DNA of 64,000 bases from Streptomyces sp. NBC_01241 (GCF_041435435.1 NZ_CP108495.1:1-64000), one strand, 5' to 3'; numbered from the stretch's first letter, positions 23,308-32,658 are shown. Program-made: numbers and translations. The notes: a model not told the origin generated them from the sequence alone.

Positions 23308-24858
23308 TCAGACCACCATCCGCTCGTCCGTCTCGAACAGGGCCTTCTCGGTGTGGGACAGCATCAGCTGGACCGCGTGACTGCCGCCGCCGCGGCCGAC
23401 TTTCCACAGGGCGCGGCCGCGCTGGCCGGCGCCCCAGCTTCCGATCAGCTCGCACTCGGCATCAGTCAGGCCGATCGCCTCGCGCGTGATCTGTAGCGGC
23501 TTGGTGTCCTGGGCCAGCTGGATACGGGTCTCGCAGGACGCAATCAGGTCCTTGGCGATGGCCACTGCTTCCGAGCCGGCCGCGCCCACGGACTCGAAGT
23601 CCGAGAGGCGGTGCGTGGCCAGCAGCTGGATGGTGCCGGTTGCGCGGGACAGGCGAAGATCCGCGTCGATCTTGCGGACCATCGCGGCGCCACCGGAACG
23701 CATCTGCCGCCACAGCTCATCGCGCACGACAATCCACGGACGCTCGCCGGGCCGGTCGATCGCGGACTGCGCCCAGGAGGAGACACAGGTCAGGACCATC
23801 GCCACGGTCTCATCGCCGTACTGCTCCAGCGCGCTGATGTCGACGCTCTGGATCGGGGCGTCCCAGTCCAGGCCGATCGAGGTCTGCTCGTCGAACAGAC
23901 CGCCCAGGTGACCGGTGATCATCCCGCCGAGCGCGGACCGCAGGGACGCCATGTGCTCCCGGGCGAGCTGAATGTCGTCGTCCCGGACGCGGAGCTCACG
24001 CGCCATGGCCTCGCTCGGGTCCCGGAGCTTCGCGTAGACCAGAGGGAGAGTCGGCACGCTCATGTTGCTCTGCCCGTACAGCTCACCGGTGACCTCCCGG
24101 ACCGCGACGTCCAGGCACTCCTCCTCCTGTGGGCGAAGGTTCCGCTTCAGCTGAAGTTCCAGGAGCGCCTTCAGCAGGGTCAGCCGCCTGCGGTGAATCT
24201 CCTGGAGGCGGGCCTGGAGAACGGCCCGGTCCTTGATGTTCTCCAGGTCGTAGCCCAACGGACCCGCGTCCAGCGGGTTGAGGCGGCCCGGCAGGCCGGG
24301 GCCGAGCCGAACCGGCTCGACCCCGAGGTGCTCACACAACCCCTGATACTCGCCCTTGACGTCCCCGGCGATCAGCGTCCGGTGGCCCAGCGCCATCAGC
24401 CGGAAGCAGAGCGACTTGATATGCGCCGACTTCCCCGAGCCCGGGATTCCGGTGATCATCACGTTGGGGTTGGTGACGAGCCCCTCCTTGACCCAGGCGG
24501 CCGGGTGCGCCGAAAACGCCTGCATCGTGAGGGTGTTCCACCCCATGTACACGCCGATCGGCGGAAGGCTCGCCGCGTGCAGGAACGGGTAGATCCCGCT
24601 GGCCCGCTCGGTGTCGGCCCGGAAGACCTCCGCCTTCGCGAGCGAGGCGGCCCGGCCCGAGAAGGGCATGGCCCAGCCCTTCCGGGGAGCGATCCGCATG
24701 GCGGCTTCGGGACTCTCCAGCAGACGCGACCGGCGCAGCTCGCGCGCGGAGAGCTGCCGGGGGATCGGCACGCCCTCCATCTCGTCGAGGAAGTCCCCCA
24801 GACGGGACGCCTTCAGTTTCGTGTCGCCGCCGTCACCACGGCGGAAGGGGAAGCTCAT
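23308..24858 (-). CDS. VirB4-type ATPase (516 aa)
   Basis: This is the ATPase that powers assembly of the type IV channel. Walker A is GIPGSGKS at residues 137-144, followed by DVKGEYQGL. The Walker B region is RPWIVVRDELWRQM, and ATHRLSDFESVGAAGSEA resembles the C-terminal VirB4 motif. The N-terminal VirB4 part is missing and appears to be supplied by the separate upstream gene, a split usual in Streptomyces. The ATG overlaps the upstream stop as TGATG. Earlier in-frame starts would run through that gene. Confidence 0.88.
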   Translation of the reverse strand: MSFPFRRGDGGDTKLKASRLGDFLDEMEGVPIPRQLSARELRRSRLLESPEAAMRIAPRKGWAMPFSGRAASLAKAEVFRADTERASGIYPFLHAASLPPIGVYMGWNTLTMQAFSAHPAAWVKEGLVTNPNVMITGIPGSGKSAHIKSLCFRLMALGHRTLIAGDVKGEYQGLCEHLGVEPVRLGPGLPGRLNPLDAGPLGYDLENIKDRAVLQARLQEIHRRRLTLLKALLELQLKRNLRPQEEECLDVAVREVTGELYGQSNMSVPTLPLVYAKLRDPSEAMARELRVRDDDIQLAREHMASLRSALGGMITGHLGGLFDEQTSIGLDWDAPIQSVDISALEQYGDETVAMVLTCVSSWAQSAIDRPGERPWIVVRDELWRQMRSGGAAMVRKIDADLRLSRATGTIQLLATHRLSDFESVGAAGSEAVAIAKDLIASCETRIQLAQDTKPLQITREAIGLTDAECELIGSWGAGQRGRALWKVGRGGGSHAVQLMLSHTEKALFETDERMVV

Positions 24859-26384
24859 CAGATGCCCACCCGTCGGTCGGGCAGGCCCTGGCCGAGCGGC
24901 AGGGCGGCGACGGTGAACGCGTCGTCCTGGGCGCCCCACACGCGCCGGATTTCCAGGCCCGCGGACGAGGCATCCGCCTGGAGTTCGGCGCACGCCGTTT
25001 CCAGCTGCTCCAGGTCGGTGACCGTGACGGCGATCAGCGCCGTAAGGCGGAGGACACCGTGGCCGCTGGCGCGGGCGATGTCCTGGGAGCGCGCGGTCAT
25101 CGCCTCGCGCCGCTCGTCCTCGCTTTCCGCCCGGCCGGTCTTCGCCCGCAGCTTCCTTGCCGCGTCCCGCTTGGTCTTCTCGCGAGCCAGTTCCTGCCGC
25201 GCCTTCACGGGGCCGATCGGCTCGTAGACCAGGGTCAGCGAGCGCCGCGCGTTGCTGCGGGGGCGAAGCAGTGGCTGGAGGAAGGTGGCATAGACCTCGG
25301 ACTGCGGGAACCCGCGGACCTGGTAGCTGACGGTCCATGCGCCGTCGTGCCGGTAGAGGCCCCAGACGGTTTCCGTCGCGGCCGGGCCCGCGAGCTCCGG
25401 GTCGACGCCCTTCGCGGCACCGTCCCATGTCGGGTCGTCCGCCGCGGTGTTGCGGGCGGACAGTGCCAGCTGTGCCTCGGGGTCAAAGGCCGTGCGGATC
25501 GTCTGGGCGACGCCGCGGGGCGGGAGCCATTCGACAACCTGGAGACCGGCGCTCGACAGAGAACCCGCCATCGCGTTGATCTCGCGGACGAGGACGGCGG
25601 CCGCGCCGATCTGGCCGCCGCCGGCGCCCTTGACGGCGAGCCGCGCGCGCGGAGCCGACAGGGTGATGGAGAGGTAGGTCTCGCGGATTGTGGCGGCCGG
25701 ACCCGCCCCTTCCATCAGCTCGTCGAGCGCCTGGACGGCGACGGCCGGCGCGTCCGGCGAGGTGTGCCGTTCAGTCCACGAGCGCAGCGCCGCCCCGTCG
25801 TCGGGGAGGCTGCGCTGGTGGACGGAGATGCGGGTGATTGCCCCGTCCTCCTTGCACTGGGAGCGCAGGAAGGCAGCCCAGCCCTTGACGCGGATGTTCT
25901 GACGCTCCGTGTCGATCAGGGCGAGGCCCGGGAAGGTGACTCTGCAAACGGCCGTGTACGTGTTGTCGACCGGGTTGTGCATGATCCCGATCTGGCCGCC
26001 GAGCCCGTCGGATGCCTCCAGCAGGTGCAGCCGGGCGAGCCGGCCCGGCAGGTCCATCGGCTGGCTGCCGTCCTTGGTCCGCGGGGCGAAGGCCCCGGAG
26101 AAGAAGAGGTTGCGGTTTGTTGCCACTGCGATCTGATGCCTTACTGCGAGGATGATCCATTCGTCTGCCGACAGGCCGAGTACGCGGCCGTACGCGAGCA
26201 AGAGCAGTACGGCGGCCATGGGCAGGGCGAGGAACGCCGAGCCCCACGAGCGTGTGTAGATGGGGATGAGCGCGATGACTGCGGAGGACGCGACCAGGGC
26301 GAACCCCAGGCCGCTCAGGTCCCCCATGAAGCCGGAGCGTTCCGACTGCCATCCGCCGTAGAGAGCCGGTTCGGTGTTGGACAC
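24858..26384 (-). CDS. SCO6880-family transfer protein, VirB3/VirB4 N-terminal-like (508 aa)
   Basis: Two membrane segments near the N-terminus (about 23-40 and 48-68) resemble VirB3. The long soluble part (ADEWIILAVRHQIAVATNRNLFFSGAF and onward) corresponds to the SCO6880 family that precedes the ATPase half of VirB4 in Streptomyces. It has no Walker motif. A GTG start is used. The gene is 6 bp from the upstream VirB6-like gene and overlaps the VirB4 gene by one base, so the two halves are probably made in equal amounts. Confidence 0.8.
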   Translation of the reverse strand: MSNTEPALYGGWQSERSGFMGDLSGLGFALVASSAVIALIPIYTRSWGSAFLALPMAAVLLLLAYGRVLGLSADEWIILAVRHQIAVATNRNLFFSGAFAPRTKDGSQPMDLPGRLARLHLLEASDGLGGQIGIMHNPVDNTYTAVCRVTFPGLALIDTERQNIRVKGWAAFLRSQCKEDGAITRISVHQRSLPDDGAALRSWTERHTSPDAPAVAVQALDELMEGAGPAATIRETYLSITLSAPRARLAVKGAGGGQIGAAAVLVREINAMAGSLSSAGLQVVEWLPPRGVAQTIRTAFDPEAQLALSARNTAADDPTWDGAAKGVDPELAGPAATETVWGLYRHDGAWTVSYQVRGFPQSEVYATFLQPLLRPRSNARRSLTLVYEPIGPVKARQELAREKTKRDAARKLRAKTGRAESEDERREAMTARSQDIARASGHGVLRLTALIAVTVTDLEQLETACAELQADASSAGLEIRRVWGAQDDAFTVAALPLGQGLPDRRVGI

Positions 26385-26390
26385 AGGGCA

Positions 26391-28253
26391 TCAGCTCCCG
26401 TCGGTTGAGGTGGGCGGAGGCGTAGCCGAGACCCCGCGGTTCCCGGAGTCCGGCGGCCGGGGCGGTGGCGGTGCAGGCGTCTCCTGGGGGACCGGCTGCA
26501 TGGCCGGCTCCGCCGGAGCCGAGGCTGCCGCGGGCGGAGAGCTTTCGCCGCCCCGGGGCGGGACGACGACGTGGCGGCCGCCCTGCGCGGGTGTGCCGAG
26601 GCCAGCGTTGGCCGCCGCGTTCTGGAACGACGACTCGGCCATGTCCTTGCCCATGGCCGCGACCTGGAGCCCGACCCCGGCGACACCGGCGGCCTTGCCC
26701 ATGAAGCTGCCGCCCTTGGTGCCCTTCATTGCCTTGGACCAGAAGCCGCCGCCGCCCCCTCCGCCGTCGGAGGAGGTGGAGTTCTCGCCTTCGAGCGCCT
26801 TGGTGTAGTTGGCACCGCCGCCGGAGGTACCCGCTCCGCTGGGCGAGGGCTGGTTGCCGCCGAACATGGAGCTGACAGAGCTTCCGACGCTGCTGATCAT
26901 TCCGGAGGCCGTGCTGTTCCCGTCCCCGTTGCTGGTGATCACGATGAACTTCGCCAGCACCGGCCAGCTGGTGCCGGCCACGATGAAGATGATCAGGCCG
27001 ACGATCACGTTGCGCACGCCCTCGGCGGTCGACATCGCGGCGAACCCGATGCTGAAGACGATGACGATCGTCGGCTTCATCAAGATCAGCGCGATGATCG
27101 CGTTCCTTGTCTTCGGCCACCAGTCCTTCGTGGAGTCGGACATGGAACCAGCAAGAGCGATCGGGGTCATCGTCAGAAGGATCATGATTCCGGCCTGGCG
27201 GATCAGCATCTCGATCCACAGCGCGCCGATGGCCAGGATGCACAGGATCGAGACCACGATCACGAAGCCCACCGCGGTCGGGGCGATGCCGCTACCGGTG
27301 ATCAGCGCGCCACCCGCCGCCGTGGCGCCACCGCCGCCGACGAGACCGGCGAAGAGCGTACCGAGCTGCTTCTCCATCGCCTTGGACGCGTCGCCGCCTG
27401 GGCTTCCGCTGTCGAACGTGTAGTTGATCAACGCCGTCGACAGAGTGTCGGACCAGTTCAGGGCTACCTGCGTGGCGAAGATGTAGACGCCGAGGATGAC
27501 CCCGTATTTCGCCAGGCCGACAACGGCGGTGACCAGCGGCCCACCCGACTGGGAGATCGCCAGCTTCGAGAACTGCACCAACAGCATGAAGGTCGCGATG
27601 ATCAGCGATAGTCCGGTGGTGATACCCAGCACCGGACCGATGCCGGTCTTCGACAGGTCGATGGTGCTGATCTCGTTGAAGGCTTCGGCGAACTGCTTCA
27701 ACAACCACACCACCGAATGCCCGAGCATCGAGGCAGCCTCTTCGAGGGCGTTTGCCGCCATCTCGGAAATCTTGCCCGCCACCCAGTCCAGCGGCGTCTT
27801 GGCTGGCGGCGGGTACTTGTAGGCGGCTTCCGTGTTGCACTGCTGGAAGGGCTTTTTATCCGTCTTGACGCACTTGACTAGATACTCGTGGTATTTCTCG
27901 TAATTGGGTGCGTTCTTGTCGGCCTTCTTCTCCCACCGTTTCAACTCGTTGAGCTCGAAGGCGCGGGCGTCCTCCGGATCAGTCGATCCTTCGCCGATGC
28001 AGACCGTCATGCCCGCGGGGAAGTCCTCACAGTCCACGGGCGCCCGGCAGTTCAGCCGGTCTTTCTCGTTCGCTGCGTCCATGTCGCAGTATTCGCCGGT
28101 CTGCTTGTTGATGCCGATCCGCTCACCGTGGCTCAGCTCCTTCGGATACGGGTCCGGAGGCTTGGCGCCGGCGAGGGCTATTGACGTCCCCGAGTTCAGC
28201 ACGATCAGGACCGCGGCCAGCAGAGTGACCAGCCGCGCGAGCTGCCTAGCCAT
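26391..28253 (-). CDS. VirB6/TrbL-like channel protein (620 aa)
   Basis: An N-terminal signal sequence (about 1-29, MARQLARLVTLLAAVLIVL) precedes a Cys-containing extracellular part. At least six hydrophobic segments follow between about residues 210 and 440 (GITTGLSLIIATFMLLVQF, VGFVIVVSILCILAIGALW, IIVFSIGFAAM-like and NVIVGLIIFIVAGTSW). The C-terminal 170 residues are Gly/Ser/Pro-rich and probably cytoplasmic. This layout fits the polytopic inner-membrane channel component. The ATG overlaps the upstream stop by 8 bp. Confidence 0.82.
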   Translation of the reverse strand: MARQLARLVTLLAAVLIVLNSGTSIALAGAKPPDPYPKELSHGERIGINKQTGEYCDMDAANEKDRLNCRAPVDCEDFPAGMTVCIGEGSTDPEDARAFELNELKRWEKKADKNAPNYEKYHEYLVKCVKTDKKPFQQCNTEAAYKYPPPAKTPLDWVAGKISEMAANALEEAASMLGHSVVWLLKQFAEAFNEISTIDLSKTGIGPVLGITTGLSLIIATFMLLVQFSKLAISQSGGPLVTAVVGLAKYGVILGVYIFATQVALNWSDTLSTALINYTFDSGSPGGDASKAMEKQLGTLFAGLVGGGGATAAGGALITGSGIAPTAVGFVIVVSILCILAIGALWIEMLIRQAGIMILLTMTPIALAGSMSDSTKDWWPKTRNAIIALILMKPTIVIVFSIGFAAMSTAEGVRNVIVGLIIFIVAGTSWPVLAKFIVITSNGDGNSTASGMISSVGSSVSSMFGGNQPSPSGAGTSGGGANYTKALEGENSTSSDGGGGGGGFWSKAMKGTKGGSFMGKAAGVAGVGLQVAAMGKDMAESSFQNAAANAGLGTPAQGGRHVVVPPRGGESSPPAAASAPAEPAMQPVPQETPAPPPPRPPDSGNRGVSATPPPTSTDGS

Positions 28254-29016
28254 CGGCCACCACCCTCCACCCGTCCGCCCATGCGTACTTGCTGGCCGGG
28301 TCGTAGGTGTGGGGGCCCTTCACCTTGGCCGTGTACTGCGGGTCGGTGGTGACCTTCCAGTCGTTGTCCTCCCACTTCAGGACCAGGTTGGTGACCTCGT
28401 CCTTCAGGGGGTTCGCGTCGGCGCCCTTGTCGCGGATGGTGGCATAGCGGTCGAAGACCATCCACACGTTGATGACGTCCCCGCTGGTGTCGAGCGAGCG
28501 CGCGAGGGCGGCCTTCACGTTGGTGCTGAAGGTGATGCCGTCGGGGGTGCCGCCGGACGGCGGCAGGCCGACGCCCTCGCGGACCTTGCGGACCTCGGTG
28601 ACGCCCTGGTCGATGGTGCCGGGGGAGTCCTTGGCGGCGATGGCCGTCCACTGCTTCCGCGCGATCACGTCGTCCAGGAGGTCGAGGTCCTCCCAGTAGG
28701 AGATACCGGCCGACGTCGCGCCGAGCGAGGAGTGCTCGAAGCCCGTGCCGATCCCTTCGGCGTCCGACTTCGGCTTGAGCCGCGGAATGCTGGGCGCGTT
28801 GGCCGGGGTGAACTCCTTGGTGGCCGGCGGCGCCGAGGAGCTACTGCTCGATGACGCGCTGGGCGACGCCTTCGCGTCCTGCTTGAGGTCATCGTCGTCG
28901 GCGTTGAGCGTCATGACGCCGAGGACCCCGCCAGCGGCGAGAGTGGCCACGACCGCGGCCCCCATGAGGATGAGGCGTAGTCGGGCCTTGCGGGCCTTGC
29001 TGTCGAACTCGGCCAC
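28246..29016 (-). CDS. VirB8-like membrane-anchored transfer protein (256 aa)
   Basis: One membrane helix (about 14-36, LRLILMGAAVVATLAAGGVLGVM) is followed by a Ser-rich linker and a soluble domain of about 170 residues with an NTF2-like strand pattern (VINVWMVFDRYATIRD, NLVLKWEDNDWKVTTDP). Single-pass proteins of this shape and position are VirB8-type assembly factors. The GTG at 29016 is chosen because it follows GGGGAAGTA and overlaps the upstream stop by one base. Confidence 0.75.
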   Translation of the reverse strand: MAEFDSKARKARLRLILMGAAVVATLAAGGVLGVMTLNADDDDLKQDAKASPSASSSSSSSAPPATKEFTPANAPSIPRLKPKSDAEGIGTGFEHSSLGATSAGISYWEDLDLLDDVIARKQWTAIAAKDSPGTIDQGVTEVRKVREGVGLPPSGGTPDGITFSTNVKAALARSLDTSGDVINVWMVFDRYATIRDKGADANPLKDEVTNLVLKWEDNDWKVTTDPQYTAKVKGPHTYDPASKYAWADGWRVVADG

Positions 29017-29342
29017 TACTTCCCCTGCGTCATCGAGTAGAAGCCCCACACGAGGCCGGACGTGACGCCGATGCCGATACCGGCGATGAGCGACCACACG
29101 ATGGCGGACTTGCCCCGCGAGGCGAGCTGTGCGCGCTCGGAGTTGTGCCCGATCGCCACGCAGGCCCAGCCGGTGAGACCGCCCAGCACCGCCAGGGAGA
29201 GGCCGACACCCGCCGTCCAGCCGAGGATTTTTCCCGTCGGGTTCTGGAGCGTCCCGGGCAAGGACGGGGTGAAGCCCGGGATGACCGGTGCGTCAGCGGC
29301 GAGCGTGACGAGTTCGTGGGTGGTCTGGAGCATCTGGCTCAT
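29016..29342 (-). CDS. DUF6112/VirB2-like small membrane protein (108 aa)
   Basis: Two hydrophobic helices (about 39-62, ILGWTAGVGLSLAVLGGLTGWACVA, and 83-104) flank a short polar loop, HNSERAQLASRGK. This matches the small two-helix proteins that precede the SCO6880-type genes in Streptomyces transfer loci and resembles VirB2 pilin-like subunits. No cleavable signal peptide is evident. The ATG overlaps the preceding stop by 4 bp (ATGA). Confidence 0.7.
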   Translation of the reverse strand: MSQMLQTTHELVTLAADAPVIPGFTPSLPGTLQNPTGKILGWTAGVGLSLAVLGGLTGWACVAIGHNSERAQLASRGKSAIVWSLIAGIGIGVTSGLVWGFYSMTQGK

Positions 29343-30259
29343 GATGTGAGGACCCCTTCAGAAGCAGGTTGGGCAGGTCGAACAGAAACGGAATTGGTGG
29401 ATAGACCGGCCGGAACGGCGGCCGGAGGCAGCGGATCGCCCCATGTGCGGTACGCCGACGCGAGGATCGCCGCCACCAGGGCGGCGCCCGCTTCCGCCGT
29501 ACGGCGGCCCAGGCGGTTGGCCTGGGCCATCCCGTGATTGCGGATATGCGGGTCGAACGGCACGGTGACCACGGCCGACACCTGGGACTGGAGCATCGTC
29601 GCGGCCGCCTTCACCGCCGCAGGAAGACGCCCCTCGCCCGATGTAGTCAGAGCCACGACCATGCGCTGAAGCGGCAGCCCCTCGGCGGATGCGGCCTTGA
29701 CGGCGGTCTGGAGCGCGGCCACCCCCGGCCCGGTCGTCGGTGCGCACAGCACGGGGACCGAGAAGGGCAACGAGCACCAGGCGGCCGTCAGGCCGGGCAG
29801 GCGCTGAGTGCGCGCGGTGACGATGTCGTGAGCTATCGGGTGGGTGGTGTCGGCCACGGCTGTCTGCCAACCGCCCCCAGCCGCCAGCTGGTACCAGGCC
29901 GCCGGCTCGGCAGGCAGGTCCAGAGCGCCGTGGTTCCACTCCCGATGATCGGTGAGTACGGCCCACTCGCCACCCGGCCCGATCGAGCGCGAGGCGGCCG
30001 CAGCCACCTGAGCACGGGTGAACGGCTGGTCCGGAGGCACGGACGCCAGACCCGAGCCAGGCGTGTCGGGCCAGGACGGCCACGGCGACGTGAGGCGTGG
30101 AGCTGTGTCCAGCACGACGCTGGTTCCCAGAGTGGTCAGTGAACAGGCCAGCAGGCCCGCGATAGTTGAGCGGCCACTTCCGCCACCCGCACCCAACACC
30201 GGTACAACCAAACGGCTTTGGACGGGCAACGTCACGGCCGTCTGTGATTTCTTAGCCAA
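29339..30259 (-). CDS. ParA/MinD-like ATPase heading the transfer operon (306 aa)
   Basis: Near the N-terminus the P-loop reads GAGGGSGRSTIAG, with Arg where Lys is usual, and is followed by VVLDTAPRLTSPWPSWPD in place of the Walker A' region. VPVLCAPTTGPGVAALQTAVKAA and RMVVALTTSGEGRLP follow the MinD fold. It has no membrane anchor. VirC1-like ATPases of this type help recruit the relaxosome to the channel. The TTG at 30259 is preferred because GGGGGAGCG precedes it, although spacing is tight; TTG 30277 is an alternative. Confidence 0.65.
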   Translation of the reverse strand: MAKKSQTAVTLPVQSRLVVPVLGAGGGSGRSTIAGLLACSLTTLGTSVVLDTAPRLTSPWPSWPDTPGSGLASVPPDQPFTRAQVAAAASRSIGPGGEWAVLTDHREWNHGALDLPAEPAAWYQLAAGGGWQTAVADTTHPIAHDIVTARTQRLPGLTAAWCSLPFSVPVLCAPTTGPGVAALQTAVKAASAEGLPLQRMVVALTTSGEGRLPAAVKAAATMLQSQVSAVVTVPFDPHIRNHGMAQANRLGRRTAEAGAALVAAILASAYRTWGDPLPPAAVPAGLSTNSVSVRPAQPASEGVLTS

Positions 30260-30626
30260 CGCTCCCCCGCATTGCAACTGTAACCACCACGGCGGTCACT
30301 GGATGTGAACACGTGTCCGGAAGTCTATGCCGGGCAAGCGCAACACTAGTGATGCCCTTGAGGCGGACTGCGCGTCAATTCCTTTATGTGGCACGGCACT
30401 TGTTGCCATTTATGATCTTTAACTGTCTTTTGCCCGGATCTGTTGCGCCTCGTGAGGGTGATCCCTCGGCCACCCGTCTTACTTGCTTTGGGGGTGGAAA
30501 TGCGATGTGGCAGGGTGACGTTGACGCCGCCGCGGGGGGTTCTGCTGAACGGGCGACGCGCTGACGGGTCCGGGCTTCCCTCGCGACGGCACCGAACGGC
30601 GCACGGCGTAGGCAAGGGGGAGTGGC
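30260..30626. other. Divergent intergenic region, AT-rich for this genome
   Basis: This 367-bp stretch separates the transfer operon from the cell-wall hydrolase gene. Bases 30340-30440 are unusually A/T-rich (TTATGTGGCACGG, CATTTATGATCTTTAACTG). TATGAT at about 30412-30417 is a possible -10 for the rightward gene, without a convincing -35. It probably carries the divergent promoters of both units. No gene or clear operator is seen. Confidence 0.4.
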
Positions 30627-31694
30627 TTGGAGGCCAAACGGGGGATCGCGCTGCTGGCTGCGGCTTTCGTCGTCAGCCCGCTGGCACTGGGGCTCGGCAT
30701 CATCCTTCTCATCGCGGCATCCGACGATGACGACGGCGGTGGCGGCGGCGGTGACTTCGGCCTGGCCGGCGGCGCGCTGCGCGTGGGGCCGGGCTATGTG
30801 CCCGCCAAGTACGCGGCGCTCATCGAGAAGGCCGCGGCGGACTGCGACCAGGGCCTGCCTGCGGGAATCCTGGCCGCCCAGATTAAGGCCGAGTCGAATT
30901 TCAATCCCAAGGCCCAGTCCAAGGATGCTAACGGGAATCCGATCGCGAACGGAATAGCACAGTTCATTCCAGGCACCTGGGAGTCGTCGGGAATCGACGG
31001 AAACGGCGACGGAAAGAAAGACGTGTGGGACCCCGAGGACGCCATTCCGTCCCAGGGCAAGATGATGTGCGAGCTCCTGAAGACCGCTAAGAAACATCCG
31101 GAGTACAACGGTTCCCCGATAGAGCTCGCCTTGGCCGGATATAACGCGGGATGGGGCCGGGTGCAGCAATACAAGGGAGTCCCGCCCGAATCCTTCGCGG
31201 ACGGGCAGACCTACAACTACGTCAATTTCATCATGGCGGAACAGTCCAAGCTGACCGCCCCGGACACATCCGGGGACCCCGAGATGTCAGGGGAATGGAC
31301 GAAGCCTGTCAATGCCCCGCTGGGGACGCCTTACCACCAGTCCGGCGGCATGTGGTCCAGCGGCTACCACACAGGAATCGACTTCGTCGCCGGCATCGGA
31401 ACGCCGATAAGGGCGGCCGGGCCCGGGAAAGTCGTCTCGGCCTCCCGAGTCAACGCTTACGGACGGCAGGTGATCATCCGTCACGCCGACGGCATGTACA
31501 CCCAGTACGCCCACATGTCGCAGCTGAAGGTCTCGGCCGGAGACACCGTCAAGGGCGGCCAGGTCATCGGCCTGTCGGGCGCCGACGGCAACGTGAGCGG
31601 GCCGCACCTCCACTTCGAGGTACGCACCAGTCCCGACTACGGAACGGACATCGCCCCGCTGCCTTACCTGCGCAAGAAGGGCGTGAACCTCTAG
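30627..31694 (+). CDS. Bifunctional lytic transglycosylase / M23 peptidase (355 aa)
   Basis: It probably opens peptidoglycan for the transfer channel. One N-terminal membrane helix (about 8-30) and a Gly/Asp linker precede a lytic transglycosylase domain (ILAAQIKAESNFNPKAQS with catalytic Glu, ANGIAQFIPGTW, ALAGYNAGWGRV). A LytM/M23 domain follows, with GYHTGIDFVAG and PHLHFEVRT supplying the zinc ligands H..D and HxH. Both active sites look complete. The TTG start follows AAGGGGGAGTGGC. It is transcribed divergently from the transfer operon. Confidence 0.9.
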   Translation: MEAKRGIALLAAAFVVSPLALGLGIILLIAASDDDDGGGGGGDFGLAGGALRVGPGYVPAKYAALIEKAAADCDQGLPAGILAAQIKAESNFNPKAQSKDANGNPIANGIAQFIPGTWESSGIDGNGDGKKDVWDPEDAIPSQGKMMCELLKTAKKHPEYNGSPIELALAGYNAGWGRVQQYKGVPPESFADGQTYNYVNFIMAEQSKLTAPDTSGDPEMSGEWTKPVNAPLGTPYHQSGGMWSSGYHTGIDFVAGIGTPIRAAGPGKVVSASRVNAYGRQVIIRHADGMYTQYAHMSQLKVSAGDTVKGGQVIGLSGADGNVSGPHLHFEVRTSPDYGTDIAPLPYLRKKGVNL

Positions 31695-31754
31695 CCCGCC
31701 GGCACCATCCGCGAGCGCGCAGCAGACCAAGCACCTACCCCCCGAGGAACCGCC

Positions 31755-32489
31755 GTGCACGACGAACACCAGCAGCTCCGGCCGTGGGGCACCGTCACGC
31801 CCGACTTCTGGGAGAGGGGACAGGCCCCGGCTTCCGGCACCGTCGCGAACCACCCCGTACGCCCCGCGGAGGCCGCCGTGCCTCAGCAGGCCGCCCCCTC
31901 GGCCGAACAAGCCCAGCGACCCCCCGCAGTCCTGACGAAGCCCGTGGTCGCGGAGGGCGCTAAGCCCGAGGCTGCACCGGCAGTCGTTCCCGCCTCGGCG
32001 CAGCAGGCCGCTGTGTCGTCCTCTGCTCCGACCGACGGGCCGCCAGCGGCCTACCAGGACCGCATCAACTCCGTCGTCGCCGCCTTCAGTCGTCCCGACG
32101 ACCGCGAGGGTCTGGCTGCCGCAGTCGTCGAGGCCGAGAAGCTCGACCAGGAGTTCACCGCGCAGTACGGGCAACAGCACGCCCACACCATCCGCATCCG
32201 CGAGATCCGCGGTTGGCTCGCCCTTCTGGTGGGGCAGCCAGCCGTAGCCGCCCGCTGGTATCTGCACACCACCGGGCTCCAGATCGCCCTGCACGGTGCG
32301 ACCCACGCGGACACCGAGGGCTCCGTACGACGCGCCGTCCACACCTGGCAGCAGGTCAAGGACCCGGCTGAAGTGGTGCAGATCGGTGCCGATCTGGCCA
32401 AGGTCGTGGCCGCTGTCCTCGGTGGCGACACCGACGCCGTCCGCTTCATCCAGGCCCGGGTCGCCCGCTACCAGCAGCCGCCGCAGTAG
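31755..32489 (+). CDS. Hypothetical protein with TPR-like C-terminal half (244 aa)
   Basis: The GTG follows CCCCGAGGAACCGCC. The first 100 residues are a disordered Pro/Ala/Gln linker. The rest is all helical, with AAAVVEAEKLDQEFTAQYGQQHAHTIRIREIRGWLALLVGQPAVAARWY resembling a tetratricopeptide array of the kind seen in Streptomyces regulatory and plasmid proteins. It follows the hydrolase by 60 bp and may be co-transcribed with it. No enzymatic motif is visible. Confidence 0.6.
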   Translation: MHDEHQQLRPWGTVTPDFWERGQAPASGTVANHPVRPAEAAVPQQAAPSAEQAQRPPAVLTKPVVAEGAKPEAAPAVVPASAQQAAVSSSAPTDGPPAAYQDRINSVVAAFSRPDDREGLAAAVVEAEKLDQEFTAQYGQQHAHTIRIREIRGWLALLVGQPAVAARWYLHTTGLQIALHGATHADTEGSVRRAVHTWQQVKDPAEVVQIGADLAKVVAAVLGGDTDAVRFIQARVARYQQPPQ

Positions 32490-32502
32490 CCAGCCCCCTC
32501 CC

Positions 32503-32535
32503 ACGAGAGCCCCCGGCCCAGCCGGGGGCTCTCGT
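32503..32535 (+). terminator. Terminator after the hydrolase operon
   Basis: A 15-bp perfect stem (32503-32517 with 32521-32535) has loop CCA and lies 14 bp after the stop. Confidence 0.85.
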
Positions 32536-32585
32536 GCGTCCTGGCCGGAACCCGCCAGTCTCAACCGCCTGTCGATCCAAGCCGC

Positions 32586-32640
32586 TTGACGTTTGTCGGG
32601 GTTCCCCGCCAAACTCTGAGTTGTCGGGGAACCCCGACAA
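32586..32640 (+). promoter_or_regulatory. Promoter with tandem inverted-repeat operators
   Basis: TTGACG (32586-32591) and CAAACT (32610-32615) form a promoter with an 18-bp spacer. Operator 1, TTTGTCGGGG-TT-CCCCGCCAAA (32592-32613), fills the spacer. Operator 2, TTGTCGGGG-AA-CCCCGACAA (32621-32640), covers the start of transcription. Their centres are 28 bp apart. Autoregulation by the HTH protein encoded just downstream is the simplest reading. Confidence 0.7.
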
Positions 32641-32658
32641 GGATTGCGGAGGGTATCT

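Noticed and set aside
30313-30564. 83-codon plus-strand frame before the hydrolase
   Set aside because: No ribosome-binding site, mixed composition and an AT-rich promoter-like setting.
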